From positions 34,163,923 through 34,227,922 of the forward strand of contig JAJKFL010000011.1 of assembly GCA_021186555.1 (NCBI GenBank): a DNA stretch of 64,000 nt, in the 5' to 3' direction. The notes beneath the pieces are model-generated. The model made no database searches and had not been told where the DNA came from. It saw only the letters and a program-made list of their open reading frames with translations. This DNA comes from Reticulitermes speratus. Lineage: Eukaryota; Arthropoda; Insecta; Blattodea; Rhinotermitidae. Numbering within the stretch: the stretch's first letter is position 1; every line of letters starts with the position of its first letter. Made by a program: the position numbers and the translations under genes. Positions 36,746 through 48,939 of the stretch are shown here, one piece after another.

Positions 36746-38829
36746 TTTATAATTCCCTCAACTCTGTATGTGATAATATCTTTGTGTTTGTATCGTAAAT
36801 AAATGTTTATTAGAATACAATACTTCTACTTACGTTATGTTCATTAACTCCTCAAATATGGTCCATATTTCAGAATAGCCCATTTCATGAGTTGAGTTCT
36901 TTAACTTTGCAGCTTGCAAAAATCATAAGTCATGTCCATCTTAACTTTCATTAACCCTTTACATATTAGTTATGTCTATGGTTACCACGTGCCCTATCGT
37001 TCAGTAATAAAAAGCTGTATAACGCCCATCCAGACTATTTCAGTAACCAGTGTTATTTCCATTGGTGGGACTTAGGATCATGATAAACAGCCTTACATTC
37101 TAATTATTTTGTCTAATTTCTTGATTTGTTTTGGAAATTTAAGTTTTAATATGTAACTGTATCTCGTGTTAGCTTCTTAGTGATTAGTTTAGTATTGTAG
37201 GATGAAAGTTTAGAACATATTTGTTCTCCTATTTTATCGTAAATCTTAATAGCGGCTCCTTAACTTGAAGCTTCAGGAAAGGAACCTCTATGCATTTGTC
37301 CTTCTCTTCCATGTATGCTAAATATATACTCGGTTTTTATTCTCTCGCTTGATGTCTAATATTTTAAGTTCTTCAAAATAATATTCAAATATGCAGTTAG
37401 AATAAGCAGGAAAAACACTGAATCTCAATTACTTAAAAATCCATTTAAGACTCTTTAGAAATATCATTATCCTTTCTGCTAACGATCATGCTAAACCGAC
37501 ACATATAGTCTAAGGGTGAAATGTACAGTCGTCACATTGAGGCAGGTGCTACATACAGTAAACAATTTAAAACAAGCTCAAGAATATCCCTAAGTTTGTG
37601 ATCTTTATGTGATTTGTACAAGCCCTTTACTGTTTTAAATATCTTAAGTAAAGGCACATCACTGCGTTCTGAGAATGAGAGGCAGTATCACAGCTAAAGA
37701 ATTATTGTGTAACGTGTAGTAAGCAATTACGTTTGGACATAAACAAGATGTGATATTCTGATAAACATGTTTTGAAACCGTGGAAGACCGCCAAATTATT
37801 TTGCAAACCTGAAGGGCACAACAGAAACGCATGTCATAATTAATTGTTTGTGCGACGAATGAGAGCAGTTATTTGAAAAGATAAAAGCTGTGTTTCTTTT
37901 ATGAAGTTACAGACAGGAATCTTGAAATAAATAACCGGGTAAATTTAAATTTAATTGGGAGTGCATTATAGAACAGTTAATTTGTGTGTGAATGAAGATA
38001 CAAAAGAACTGTCCGGAACTTCCATCATATTATGTTCAAAATTTTAAAATTCAATTTGTGCTGACCATCGTGTAATACAGAACACTCAACTTTATATTCT
38101 GCCTTTCATATAAGTTTCTCTGGCTTGCACCTGTTCACAGAGGCAATTTAATATTTTTGCATATTGAAGATGTTCCCGCTTACAATATTGTGACGTGCCG
38201 TGGCCTGAATTTTGTGACCTTGTAGGTTGTTCCTCCTCCTGTAGAGGCCCTGTGATGGCCAGGTGAGGTCGCCACCAGCAGTCCAGTTACCAAAACGATA
38301 TGTCTGCAGAGGAAATGTGGGGCTAACACGGTACACTTCGGTCATCACGAGGACGTGGTCACCTTGTGGCTGAGCCACCAGGAACTGGCAGTCGAAAGGA
38401 ATGTTAATGTCTGTGAAGAACTACTCCAGGGACGTGTTGGTGTCCAGGAAACAGCAGCCAGATGGATCTAGATGAATCTGTACCTAAGAAAGTCTGTAAG
38501 AAATTATTTGGTTTATATATATATATTTTTTCATTTGTATAGAATTTAATTTTTGAAAATAGGGCATAGTTTTGAAAAATTGTGGCTTTGTGAACTATTT
38601 TTATTTATATATAGATAAATTTTTGTAGGAAGTTATTCAAATCTTCATTTTTTTATATATCACTTTGATTTTAAAGTAATTTATTTGTTGAAAGTTTCAG
38701 AAAAAGTAATATTTTGTTAATTAAGTGTACTTGATTAGGTGACAGGACCACTACAGCATAATTACTTGTTTAATTAATTAATTCTACGGGACAATGTTAT
38801 TATTATGTTAAGATTAAAACAATCGTTTG

Positions 38830-39130
38830 GGAAGGGTGTGGTATGTGCGCGGATCTCCATTCCATCCTACGTGAGTAAGGGGAATAGGAGGACTGTTTAC
38901 ATGTTTGTGGTTGGGAAAACCCGAAGGTCACAATCCTCGTAGTAGACCTAGGCTTAGATGGGATAATATTATTAGAAAGGATTGTAGTGAAATCGGTTGG
39001 GAGCGATTGGACTGGATTGATCTGGCTTAGAACAAAAACACGTTGTAAGTTCTTTGGAAGAAATTAAATGTTTCCAGTCCCTTAAAATGCAAGGAGTTAT
39101 TAGCTTTTCAAATTGGATTCAGCACTTTGT
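38830..39130 (+). mobile_element. RTE-like LINE relic in IR-C intron 2
   Basis: It contains CTTAGATGGGATAATATTAT and GACTGGATTGATCTGGCTTA. Positionally equivalent to the relics in introns 2 of IR-D and IR-E. Confidence 0.6.
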
Positions 39131-39999
39131 AGTTACTTATGATAACAAATAGAGCATAATAATTTGTGAATATCACTAATATTGACTGCAGTGTTTTATG
39201 AACAGAGGAAGCTTAAGAACTGAAATAAAATCAGCTAAAATGGTGTATATTAGATTTGAATTTGTAAGATTTTCTTATCTATTTTAAAAAACTATTATTT
39301 TGAAACACTCAGTATCCTGTAAAAAGAGTGCCGTGTCTTTATTCCGAGGTTAAAGTGGTCAAGCCATGGCGTTGACCACGCACCCACATCTAGCGCCGAG
39401 GTTAAGGAAAGAGTAGAGTCGTATCTCTAATCCCCCTCTGGGCTTGCATGACTTGTTATATATAATATGAATTTTACTTCTATGAAATTAATGTTTGTAT
39501 TTCATTAGGAAAATATATTCCTTATTTTACTGCCTTATTTTAAAACTGATTTAAAATTTATACTTATTAGAGATGACCTCATTTTTAGAAGTATAAGAAA
39601 GTCTCAAATTGCATAACTTGTGTTATTTTATACGCTGAAACTGTAGAAGAACAACAAATGTCTCACTACTTATCTAACGTGATTTATATGTCTTCTTGTT
39701 TCTTCGTTCCCCATCAGTATGACGTATATTGACCGCTGAGCGACGCAGCTCTCTCTGGTGCCACTTCCGAATGTTCTTCTCCATAACAGGAACATATTCA
39801 TATAATAAATACTTGCGAAATGTCTGCATCAATATTGTAGCTTCAAACCCTGAAATACGTTGACTATATTTTATATTACACAAATTTTATGAAGAAATTT
39901 AGAGCAGATTAAAGTCAGGAAATTCCTGTTATTTTTCTTTCAGAATCATTTGTATTCCACTTTGCTATTCATAAATATAGAATATTAAAATGTACAGAA

Positions 40000-40540
40000 A
40001 AGTAATTATTTTCTCTCATTGTGTAGGAGTTTTAATGGTCTCTCTCTGTGACTGAGGAACATAAGCAGAGGGTCTTCAGAATAGGGTGCTGAGGAAATGG
40101 TTCTAAGAGGTACAGGCCAAAAAGGTCCTGGAGGAGATTGCACTATGAATAGTTTTATGATCTGAATTGTTCGCCAAATTTTTTTCGGGCGATCTAATCA
40201 ATAAAATGAGATGGGCGTGACATGTAGCATGTATTGGGAAAAGGAGAAATACATACATGTTTGGTGGGGAAAGCTAAACAAATGCTCCACTTGGAAGATC
40301 TAGATCTACAAGGAACAATAAAAATAAAATGGATCTTCAAGATATATTGTGGTTGAGCATGGACTGGACCCATGTGGCTCAGGTTACTGACACGTTGCAG
40401 ACTCTTGTGTGAATGGGAATGAAATTTTGCGTTGTGTAGGGTCCGGGAACTTTTTTGACTCCCCGAGGAAGTATGAGCTTTTCGAGAAGGATTTTGCTCC
40501 GTGAGTTCGTTATTAAGTGAATATAGAGTAGTTTTGTTAA
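40000..40540 (+). mobile_element. RTE-like LINE relic in IR-C intron 1
   Basis: It contains GAGGAACATAAGCAGAGGGT, AAAATGAGATGGGCGTGACA and GAAGGATTTTGCTCCGTGAG. Homologous to 24095-24640. Confidence 0.6.
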
Positions 40541-41284
40541 ACACTGAAGCGATATCTTATGAATTATTTATAATATTTGTAAAATTTTACCTAATGATAC
40601 AACATATATGATGACAGAGAGAATAGGTTCTACAAACAAGATCAAATTAAATAATAAACAATAACGTATTTAAACACACACCTCTAATATATTTCACTTT
40701 ATTCCATTGTAAAATAAAGTGTTACTTTACATAGAATTTGAATTTTTGTGTACGGTGTATGAAATTTTTATTACGATTAAACTATATATTTAAATACTTT
40801 TTCCTGAACGGTATATATAACTTTTTGAAATGAATAATTCATTACAAAACATATAAAGTGCATTGTACTACATTCAGAAGTTCAGATATTAATGTTCCAA
40901 ATTGTCATATGACATTCACACAACTGCAGTAGTTCAGCTCGTTTACAAAGGTAATTTGTTCTGGTTTCTAATTGAGCACTATGCCAAGGGTTTATGCATA
41001 GGGTACTTGAGGTGTTTGTACAGGCTTTCTTTGACCTTGTCCACTAGATGGACGGATGAGTTAGCAGCACGTTACGGCTGTTTTACTTCAAAGGGCAGTA
41101 CATCCTTTTCACATTCGATCACATGCTATGTGGACCACGTAGCTTTCTGGACACAAAAACGGAAAAATCATCTGCTCACTCGACGATGTGAAACCCCGTA
41201 CTTAGACTTAACCGCTGGGCTCATCTGCAGTTTGTCCACATACAGTTAAATGACCATTCGACAAGCTGACAGTTACATGCCTTT

Positions 41285-41430
41285 AGCTATAAGACCCAAC
41301 TTACCTAGCCATGGCACAAGAGGATAATTATCGACATCACGCCAAAGAGGGCCGAGTTCAATCCCAGGCCAGTCCATGTAGGACTTTTGGTTGACAAAGT
41401 GGCATTGAGACAAAGTTTCCTCCGAGTACT
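41285..41430 (+). mobile_element. tRNA-derived SINE-like segment in IR-C intron 1
   Basis: The same element and position as 8255-8400 in IR-E (CATGGCACAAGAGGATAATT, GAGTTCAATCCCAGGCC). It therefore predates the IR-C/IR-E split. Confidence 0.5.
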
Positions 41431-41950
41431 TCGATTTTCTTGGTCAATAACACTCGGCCATTTTTGCACAAACATTCATTCATCCAAAACACATGCTCTG
41501 AATATTAACCCTTCTCGAAATCGTTAAGGAGACATTTCAGCGATTCCAATAAACTACGAACTGCGAAAGAATGTAGCATACATTAAGCTAAAATGTTTTG
41601 ATCGAAAACGATGAACTTCAAATTTCCACGACACGTACACTCCTCATAAATTAAAATGATATAATTCTAAATAAATATTTCGTGTTAGATATACCAACTC
41701 TAAAACATTTCCTCTCCAAGATTTTATAAGTAGGCTATATTTTTCTTCATTAAAACACACAACTTTTATAAATAATACAAAATTCATTCTCACCTTGCTG
41801 CTGTGTCTCACAGTTTATGATGAAAATGCAAATTCGAGGTAACTGCTGATAAATATCAGCTATAAATTCTGCTACTTTTGACACTTTCTCTAAATCAGCA
41901 CTCACAGCGCCACTAGACAATAATAACACAACAATAATGTATGTCTGCAT

Positions 41951-42345
41951 TTGGAACATAAGAGGCTCGGACTTTGCGTGCCACTTGGGACAGGTTCTTC
42001 TCCTACAACATCAAAACCTTCGGCGTTTCTTTACAATTGAATACAAAATTTTATGAGGAAAGTAAATTGAAAGCTTGCAGCAGTTATACGCAATGCAGAT
42101 ATACACAAATTACGTCGCTCCAAACCCAACATTACAGTTGACCTTGTGATATGTTACTATAAAGCCATGCTTGTTGTCCTCATTAGAATATGATACCCTG
42201 ATTTTGTGTTGATAATATCATTACTTTCTATTTTCGACTGCTCTTTATTGCTTTACAACGTAACGTGTCACGGCAATGAACATGTTGCTGTTGGAAAGTC
42301 TCTATTAAAATTGAACTGCAGGCAGCGCGTAATTACTTCTTTAAT
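41951..42345 (-). promoter_or_regulatory. 5' flank of IR-C
   Basis: Nearly identical over long stretches to the IR-D flank, ending at TAATTACTTCTTTAATAAAT, where both copies then acquire different insertions. Confidence 0.4.
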
Positions 42346-42349
42346 AAAT

Positions 42350-42490
42350 AAGGAAATACGGAAGAAAATAAATACATACAGAATTGTTTTTTTGGGATGA
42401 AATGAAAGAAGGAGACACCGTAAATATCTGAGGCTTAGAATGGATTTTAATGTTTAAATGCCCCTTAAGATGTAAGTTCAGACTGTATGT
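42350..42490 (+). mobile_element. RTE-like LINE relic upstream of IR-C
   Basis: ATACATACAGAATTGTTTTT, GGGATGAAATGAAAG and GGAGACACCGTAAATATC, as at 27915-28064. Confidence 0.5.
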
Positions 42491-42536
42491 TGCATTAAGT
42501 GAAACTCTGGAATTCTTTTGTTATATACATTCCGTT

Positions 42537-43338
42537 TTATTCATTGGGTGTCTGTCGGATGCGTCCACGTGGCCAGTATTTGAATACGTCTCCATGTATG
42601 CATCGCTCAATCAGCAGTATGAGAAGTCCTATTATATTTCTTGCCGCAAGCAGCACCAAAATAGGCGCTACTGTCACTAAACTGACGACTATAGATGTAC
42701 CGATGCTGGCTCGGCACTCCACGGAGATTCGGCAAACTATACCTTACACCCCGTATAATCATAAGTGGACTGTTCCTTCAGCTACGTTCCTCCCCCCTCC
42801 CTTTCCTGTTTTGGGATACGACCAGAGTTTACCTGTTTAGCAGTGGGTAGTTACTGCATCCTGGCTCTGAGCTACGAGCAACTAATTCCGGTCTCGGCCT
42901 TTACAACAAAATTGTGTTTCGACGAGGATGGCAGCAGTCCTTGGTCTTGCCACATCTGGAGGGGTTTGTAAAGACAGGCATCACCAAGTCTTGAGATGGT
43001 AAAGCTTCTGTGGAACCAGTCGTCTGTTTTGGTTAGACTATTTCTTATTTTATTTTGCAATCCGCAAAGACTGTAAGTACGCATCTGAATTCTTTTATTT
43101 GTTATAAATAAATCATTAATGTTGATTTGGTGTATTGACAATATATGTGGGGTGATCCACCACCAAACAAAACGATCTACGGAAATAAAACCTCTGATAG
43201 CACGTTTTTCCATACGTCGTAGCATAATAACACGCATTACGTAGGGTGATAGAAGATGATTGTGTGTCAGGTTGGGGTGACGTTATGTACTGCTGGCGGA
43301 TCCTGGCCTGAACTCCGCTCTCACGCAGCTGAGCTAAC
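42537..43338 (-). pseudogene. IR exon 9 (TM3) split by a 590-bp insertion
   Basis: The 5' piece 43338-43291 has an acceptor and reads LAQLRESGVQARIRQ. The 3' piece 42700-42537 reads [20 protein letters not shown], then LIERCIHGDVFKYWPRGR and a TAA. Without the insertion the two halves total 212 bases and are still out of phase compared with 226 in IR-D, so the exon is broken regardless. It could be the lost last exon of IR-B or belong to another copy. Confidence 0.8.
42701..43290. mobile_element. 590-bp insertion with ATGTAC duplication, family unknown
   Basis: ATGTAC lies at both edges (42695-42700 and 43285-43290). No terminal inverted repeat and no poly-A are seen. A 121-codon minus-strand ORF (42872-43237) matches nothing I know and is probably chance. 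Confidence 0.65.
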
Positions 43339-44341
43339 CTGTAGGGAAAATTAGTTTTTGTTAAAGGCTATAATACAACATTATATTAAAACAATATTAC
43401 CTGTGTTTGTACACCTATAATCAAGTGAATACAGTATTATGTATTAGAAGTGTGTAAGACCATGTTTGTGACTACAGACCAACTGGTCATCATCTCATGG
43501 TGTGACTAAGGAAAATGGTGAAAAACCTCAGTCACATTTGTCCTTCAGTCCGTCGTGAGATACCATGTTCCAGAATACAGACAATTATATTTTATTTTCA
43601 ATTGCGTCTTTTATTTTACATAAACCACTTTTGAGATTATTACTAAAATGGAAACTTAGGAAATAGTATATGTTAATATTGTATAATGCATTTAAATGAT
43701 CCAACAAGTTCTACATATAACATCCAAATTTGTAGCCTCCCTTTATGCATTCTTTGCGTGGTCAGAAACAAGTGTAACTTCATACTGAGACTAGCGTGCC
43801 TGTATCGTCTTTAGACAAAGGGGAGAATATTTTCATCCTGTTAATACAGGGACATTGTTTTACCAGGTCAACATTATTTGTCACTTCCTGTCTATTCGCT
43901 TCTCATATAAAACCGGGGTTCAAAAATCCCGGGTCCCAGGTCGAAGGGGTGACCCAATTTTACAAGCTAGATCTGCAGTATGGTATCTGTTTCACGTCAC
44001 CCTTCTTGCGCCTAGAATTTTGAGGAGCATCATAAATGTTTGGAAAACTTGTTTATCCCTAGTATAAAACTTGGCCGTTCTGTGGCATTCTCCTAAGCGC
44101 ATTGCAAGACAGGCGCAACGTGAGGAATTATATTAGTCAGCTGAAATGGTGACAGTTTCGGCAGGTGTACTTTAATGCTTGGTATTCTTTATATTCCTTT
44201 GACCACATGCGCATTTAATGTAGCTCTAAATTTCTTTTCTGTTTTTTTTTCTGTGCTTTCTATGATTAGGTGTACTGTGATTTCTCTTTCGTCTACAGTT
44301 CGTGTTTCAATGATTAGGCACACTGTGATTACTATTTTAAT
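43339..44341. other. Spacer, nothing recognised
   Basis: AT-rich spacer. Short plus-strand ORFs near 43800-44067 have no recognisable motif. Confidence 0.5.
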
Positions 44342-44355
44342 ACAGTCCCTCTTTC

Positions 44356-44619
44356 GCCGATCCCAGTGGCCGTGCGGTCTAAGGCGTAGGTCTGCGGGCG
44401 CTCGCTTACTAGGATCGTGTGTTCGATTCCCACCGGGGCATGGATGTCTGTCTCTTGTGATTGTTGTGTGTTGTCAGGTAGAGGTCTCTGCGACGAGCTG
44501 GTCCCTCGTCCAGAGGAGTCCTACCGAGTGTGGTGTGTCTCAAAATTGTGTGATCATGAAACCTCGACGAAACGAGGAGGCCCAGGCCCATAGAGGGCTG
44601 TCGAGCCATAGGAAAAAAA
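44356..44619 (+). mobile_element. tRNA-Leu-like SINE (family 1), full-length
   Basis: It starts GCCGATCCCAGTGGCCGTGC and has box B GTGTTCGATTCCCACC, the shared body and an A8 tail. Flanked by a 14-base duplication ACAGTCCCTCTTTC (44342-44355 and 44620-44633). The best-defined SINE in the window. Confidence 0.92.
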
Positions 44620-44639
44620 ACAGTCCCTCTTTCAGTGTT

Positions 44640-45000
44640 TAGGCATACGTGATTACTGTTTTGACATGAATACGTCTTTAAATTCGGTCCGGTGTAGGGG
44701 GGTCTCTACGAAAACTCTAGCGACCAAAAAAGTGGCAAGATTTGTCTCGCTTATATCTCGTAACCTATAAACGATAATGTAATGATTTAAATTTTGTTGG
44801 ATAGAGGGTTGATGTCCGTATCTAAAATGGTGGGTAGTGGGGGTGTGTAGCGGCAAGGGGGGGAAGGGTAGCGCTTGCGCGTGAACACTGAAAATGGCGA
44901 CGCCGCGCGGAGTTTGGGCAGTGTAACTTTAAATTGCGAAGAAATAGGACGTTGAAATTGGTGTCGGTGTGTAGAGAATAACAGGCTCTACAATATTAGT
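44640..45000. other. Spacer, nothing recognised
   Basis: Unusually GC-rich locally (around 44840-44910, with GGCGACGCCGCGCGG). No gene is seen. Confidence 0.4.
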
Positions 45001-45004
45001 TAGC

Positions 45005-45214
45005 AATAATAACTTTGACTTGCCGTGGCCTGAATTTTGTTACCTTGTAGTTTGTTCCTCCTCCTGTAGAGGCCCTGTGAGGGCCAGGTGAGGCCGCCAC
45101 CAGCAGTCAAGTTACAAAAACGGTATGTCTGCAGGGGAAGTGTGGGGTTAACACGGTACACTTCGGTCAGCACGACGATGTGGTCACGTTGTCGCTGAGC
45201 CACTAGGAACTAGT
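45005..45214 (-). pseudogene. Orphan IR exon 3 fragment, 5' truncated
   Basis: It reads [20 protein letters not shown] and then [20 protein letters not shown], ending in a TAA without a donor. The first third of the exon is missing. Confidence 0.85.
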
Positions 45215-45234
45215 TTTATATAGGTTTGAAATTT

Positions 45235-45600
45235 GATCTCTTACATTCAGGGAAGAAGATAGACTGACAGTGTTTCAGAACTCAGTGCTGAGGGGGGTAC
45301 GCGGACCTCAGAGGTGGGCAGTAAAATGTGGATGTGTAAGATGACAATCAGAAGCTTCATAATCCGTATTCTTGCAATACATCACTAGGATGCAATTGAC
45401 GAAACATGTAGCACGCATGAGGGCGATTAGAAATGTGTACAAACATGTGGTCGGAAGAACTGAAGGGAAACAGTTTTTGGAGGGCCTGGGCATAAACACG
45501 AGTATTATATTAAATGTGATCTTAAAGAAATGGCGTGGGAGAGCGTGGATTGGTTTCATGAGGCTTAAGAAAGGAACTAGCTTTAGAATCTTGTAACATA
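45235..45600 (+). mobile_element. RTE-like LINE relic
   Basis: GGAAGAAGATAGACTGACAG, AACATGTAGCACGCATGAGG and GAGAGCGTGGATTGGTTTCA fit the family, directly abutting the exon 3 fragment. Confidence 0.55.
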
Positions 45601-45689
45601 GTAATAAATTAACAAAATGAGTGCAGTTTCTAAAGCAGTTAAGTTCCGATTAGCATCTTGAAGGAGTCATCTGCGTCGACATAATTATA

Positions 45690-45705
45690 TTGTGTGTGTG
45701 TGTGT
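45690..45705. repeat. (TG)n microsatellite
   Basis: Eight TG units. Confidence 0.9.
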
Positions 45706-45814
45706 ATTGTGGCCAATGGAAGTACTGATAGGAAGGACAGACAAAATTATATAATATTACGCTTCTTAATTAACACTCTTATATAATATCTTAGTACTTT
45801 GTCGAATAAATAAA

Positions 45815-46030
45815 GGGAGATGGGCAGGGAATGTAGCATCCAAGGAAAATATGATAGACGCATACAAAAATTTCATCTGAATTTTTTTTAAATATTACTT
45901 GTGAGAAAAGAGCGTAAATTGGTGGATATAATAATAATAATTATATTATAATTGTAATTATATTATAATTATGAATGTTAAGTAAAGAAAGTGACTAGAT
46001 TTAGCTGGCTTAGGATGGGCTAGAATGTCT
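45815..46030 (+). mobile_element. RTE-like LINE relic
   Basis: GGGAGATGGGCAGGGAATGT and AGCTGGCTTAGGATGGGCTA match the family. An ATTATAATTATA run lies inside. Confidence 0.45.
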
Positions 46031-46273
46031 TATTTTTCTAGAATAATTTATTGAATATTTTAATTCTAAAAACACAAAGGATTTCTTGTGAATGTGAGGG
46101 AATCTTAGGCCTTGAAGAAAGACCATTTTGGAGTTATTTGTCGTATTGCTGTTGTGGTGGAACCATGTTGAATGTTAGGCAGGTGCTAGCATCACGCAGA
46201 GCATATCATGTCCTTACTGAAGACAGAATAACATAAACTAGACGAACGGGATTTAATGCACTGAAGTTTTTAC

Positions 46274-46845
46274 CTTGAAGTAAGATACGTGAGCACTTTT
46301 GGCCAGCACTCCCAGCTGGTAAGTTCCATCGCTCAGGAATTCCTCGAAATTATTAAACGGCAACTTGTATTCCTTCGTCATGATGTGGGATAGAAGTGAC
46401 GCAGAGTAACTGGTCACTATTATAACCGCTGTGACGTATGTGGTCAGGTGAACAATGCGGCCAGACAGGTGTGATGACGTCTTCGTCAAACCTGAGGAAG
46501 CTTCACGGTTTCTACAGCCTTATTATTGCTGAAGTATGATTTATAACACAGGAAACTGAGAAATAAGCTGTAATGTGCTGAATTATCTGAATATCAAGAC
46601 AACCTTTACCTTGAGAGCAGAATGCGCTGAACGTGGTTAATAAGTACTGACTGACGCCGTAAGATGTCTCTTCGAATTCCACGACATCGACAGACCGACG
46701 CCATATTTTGTCTGTTAGCAGCTGAGATGCTGTAACAATGGCAACCAAAAAAATGACGGTCGCCCATATGCCGGGAGTGAAAGGCATTATCAGACTGCTC
46801 CACACTAGGTCCGTAGATTCGGGCATCCGGATAAACATGTGCGCA
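46274..46845 (-). pseudogene. Exons 6-7 of a divergent IR subfamily (IR-F fragment)
   Basis: E6-like 46845-46610 (236 bases): MFIRMPESTDLVWSS, TM1 PGIWATVIFLVAIVTASQLL, pore end FSAFCSQG, donor GTAAAGG. E7-like 46491-46274 (218 bases, the same length as exon 7 of the other copies): SGRIVHLTTYVTAVIIVTSY, SASLLSHI, then LPFNNFEEFLSDGTYQLGVL, donor GTAAAA. Both exons are open with good splice sites, but the sequence is far from IR-B to IR-E. No exon 5 or exon 8 partner is visible within several kb, so it is a fragment or a gene whose other exons are too diverged to spot. Confidence 0.8.
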
Positions 46846-47941
46846 CTGGATTAACAGCAACATGAATTCAGACATGTCATAAAAACAGTCATAAGCCAGT
46901 ATTTTGGTTTTGTAGTTTAGGTGTTAAATACGGGAGGTAAAGTTAAATACATGTAGAAGGTGTGACATATTTTACGTCATAACCGGTATCGGCGTGACGC
47001 ACGTCAAAGTACCCAGAAGACCTGCATGTGCAGCATGTGTGAGAAGTCTAATATCACACATAGGCAGTACTTGGCAACTTCTTGGGCGCCTTCGCAAAAT
47101 TGCGGAAAGCTACTGTTACCTTCGTCATGCCTGTCTGTCCGTCCGTCCGTATGGAACAATTCTTCTGCCTCTGGACGAATTTTTATGAAATTTGATTATT
47201 TTTCCAAAATATGTTCAAGAAATTCAAAATTCATTAAAATGTGACGAAGTTAGGGGCACTTTACATGAAGACCTATGTACACGTATGATAGTATCACGCT
47301 AAACACTTTTTAGAATGAGAAATGTTTCAGATAAAAGTTGTACAGAAAATCAAAACACACATTTTATGTTAAATAACATTTTTCCGAAAATCGTGCCGTT
47401 TATGAGATATTGTGGAAAAATATGGTACAGCCAGACAGGCCACAGATCACAATATATTATGGCGCATGCGCTTTGCATGCTGGATAAATAAGGCTACAGA
47501 CACACACTCATAATATTCATTAATTATTGCTTTTGCACGGCAACTGTGGTTACGCGAAGGCTCGTCAATGTTACGTTATACGTACATTGCGTGTCTTGTT
47601 GAGTTATTCACAGTGATGAGAGGAATTTGTTAAAATATTTACCTGATTGTTCTATAGGTCTATAAAATCCACAACAATGGCACGACGGTTGTCCCAGATC
47701 AGTCCCGCAGTGCTTATATAGACTTCGTCCCTATATCATACCGCTCCATGAACCATTTCCTTGGTCAGTGCCAAAGGATCGGTCTAGAGGGCTCTGATAT
47801 CGAGACCTGGCAAAGACGAAACGAGACACTTGAATATATTAAATATAAGATTACAATATTATAATATGTGACGCCGTACATTTTCGTACATGCCTACCAT
47901 CATTTCGGAAGAACTTCTAATCTTCCACAACTCATACAATA
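46846..47941. other. Spacer with dispersed repeats
   Basis: 47080-47300 has the CTGTCTGTCCGTCCGTCCG motif and flanks that look like a dispersed repeat; a related GACGGACAGACGG segment occurs near 51090. No gene recognised. Confidence 0.4.
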
Positions 47942-48212
47942 TGCAGTCGAACCCGGTTATAACGATATCGGTTTATACGACTTCTCTATAGCGTCAGATT
48001 TCTTGGTACTAATTAATCCTCACTGTTACATACATTATACTCTCGGTCTAACGACATCTGTTTATACGACACTCGTCTAAGTAGATATTCTTGGTACCAA
48101 TTAATTCGTCAGTGTTAACCATAATATTAAATTTCTCGGTTATAACGACACTCGTTTTATAACGATACAAAATATTCAGTCCGTTTCATGATGTTATAAC
48201 GGAATTCGGCTG
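47942..48212. mobile_element. Tigger/pogo-like MITE
   Basis: Left end TGCAGTCGAACCCGGTTATA and right end (reverse complement) CAGCCGAATTCCGTTATAAC, flanked by TA. Internal copies of GGTTATAACGA are typical of pogo/Tigger ends. No ORF. Confidence 0.65.
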
Positions 48213-48470
48213 TATATGACAGTTTGTTTCTTTAAGTTTTAAAGAAATCTTATATCGTTCGTGTGAAGATAATAATTTAAATGTAACAGTTAATTGTACA
48301 CACATAACTTACGTAAACATTAACTTTTCTTGCAGCACATTCCAAACGTCCCCAAAATATCCTTCTGGTGTTGTGGCATGGTGGATATTTCGCAACGAAT
48401 TGCTTTCCGAATTCTCCTAATGGGGGAATATATAAACAGGGAATAAATATGGTTTTAATGTCTTTCTCTT

Positions 48471-48556
48471 TATACAGGGCATACACAAAGAATGGTGCGG
48501 TTTCAATATGAATATATATTGACACCGCACCATTCTTTTGTGTATGCCCTGTATAT
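48471..48556. repeat. Hairpin MITE, about 35-bp arms
   Basis: TATACAGGGCATACACAAAG and GAATGGTGCGGT on the left match the inverted right arm with one indel. The loop is about 13 bases. The CAGGG ends with TA are mariner-like. Confidence 0.85.
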
Positions 48557-48939
48557 GGCGCAGTAATGGACTGAATGTTTGCTCTTTTGTTTTATATTTC
48601 AATGTATAAATTAATAAAATTTTACAAAACTTTGACAGAAAACCTGAAGCAGTCAGGCTGCTACATAAACCTACGAGTAGAAAGAAGGTAATATTAAACG
48701 AATATTACATAGTCATGGGCAGGAAGATGCGGAGTTTGTTAAATTGATCTAGGATAGATCGTACTGTTATAATCATAAACACGGCGATGAAGTGTGTTAT
48801 TCCCTAAATGCGGCAAATTTATCTGCTGTTGAATGAGAAAATTGCAGAGTATAATTTGTTCATTGTCACCTTATTACAAGTTAATAATTTATGACATAAG
48901 AAATTGGAATAGCGATGGTCAAGTTTGTTGAGAGAAGGA

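Larger units (their letters stand above)
29404..41950 (-). pseudogene. IR-C: nine-exon ionotropic receptor, frameshifts in exons 2 and 3
   Basis: Exons: E1 41950-41794, E2 39849-39679, E3 38493-38184, E4 36904-36834 (weak AAAG acceptor), E5 35467-35297, E6 34655-34444, E7 33273-33056, E8 31725-31466, E9 29635-29404. E2 is 171 bases where the paralogues have 170: an extra A in GAAGAACATTCGG shifts the frame after VPVMEK. E3 has an extra T (CTGTTTCCTGG) and a TAG in place of a Gln codon shortly after. Exons 1 and 4-9 are open and keep their motifs: GYSEIWTIFEELMNIT in E4, ANGSWNGMVAL in E5, TM1 [11 protein letters not shown] and CFCQQG in E6, RIVILTSYMTSLVLLAAYSA (TM2) in E7, and TM3 plus KYWPLESVRRQT in E9. 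The S1 Arg is Lys. Three independent lesions make base-calling error unlikely. Introns 3 and 5 hold only paralogous sequence. Confidence 0.88.

Noticed and set aside
42872..43237. 121-codon ORF as a gene
   Set aside because: No recognisable motif; it lies within an insertion and lacks any supporting context.
44356..44440. Functional tRNA-Leu gene
   Set aside because: Boxes A and B are present, but the sequence continues into a SINE body with an A tail and a target duplication. The other tRNA-like segments (13.9, 36.7, 49.2, 59.9 kb) are rejected for the same or similar reasons.
46606..46875. 89-codon ORF overlapping the IR-F exon 6 in another frame
   Set aside because: Shadow frame; the IR frame has TM1, pore motif and splice sites.
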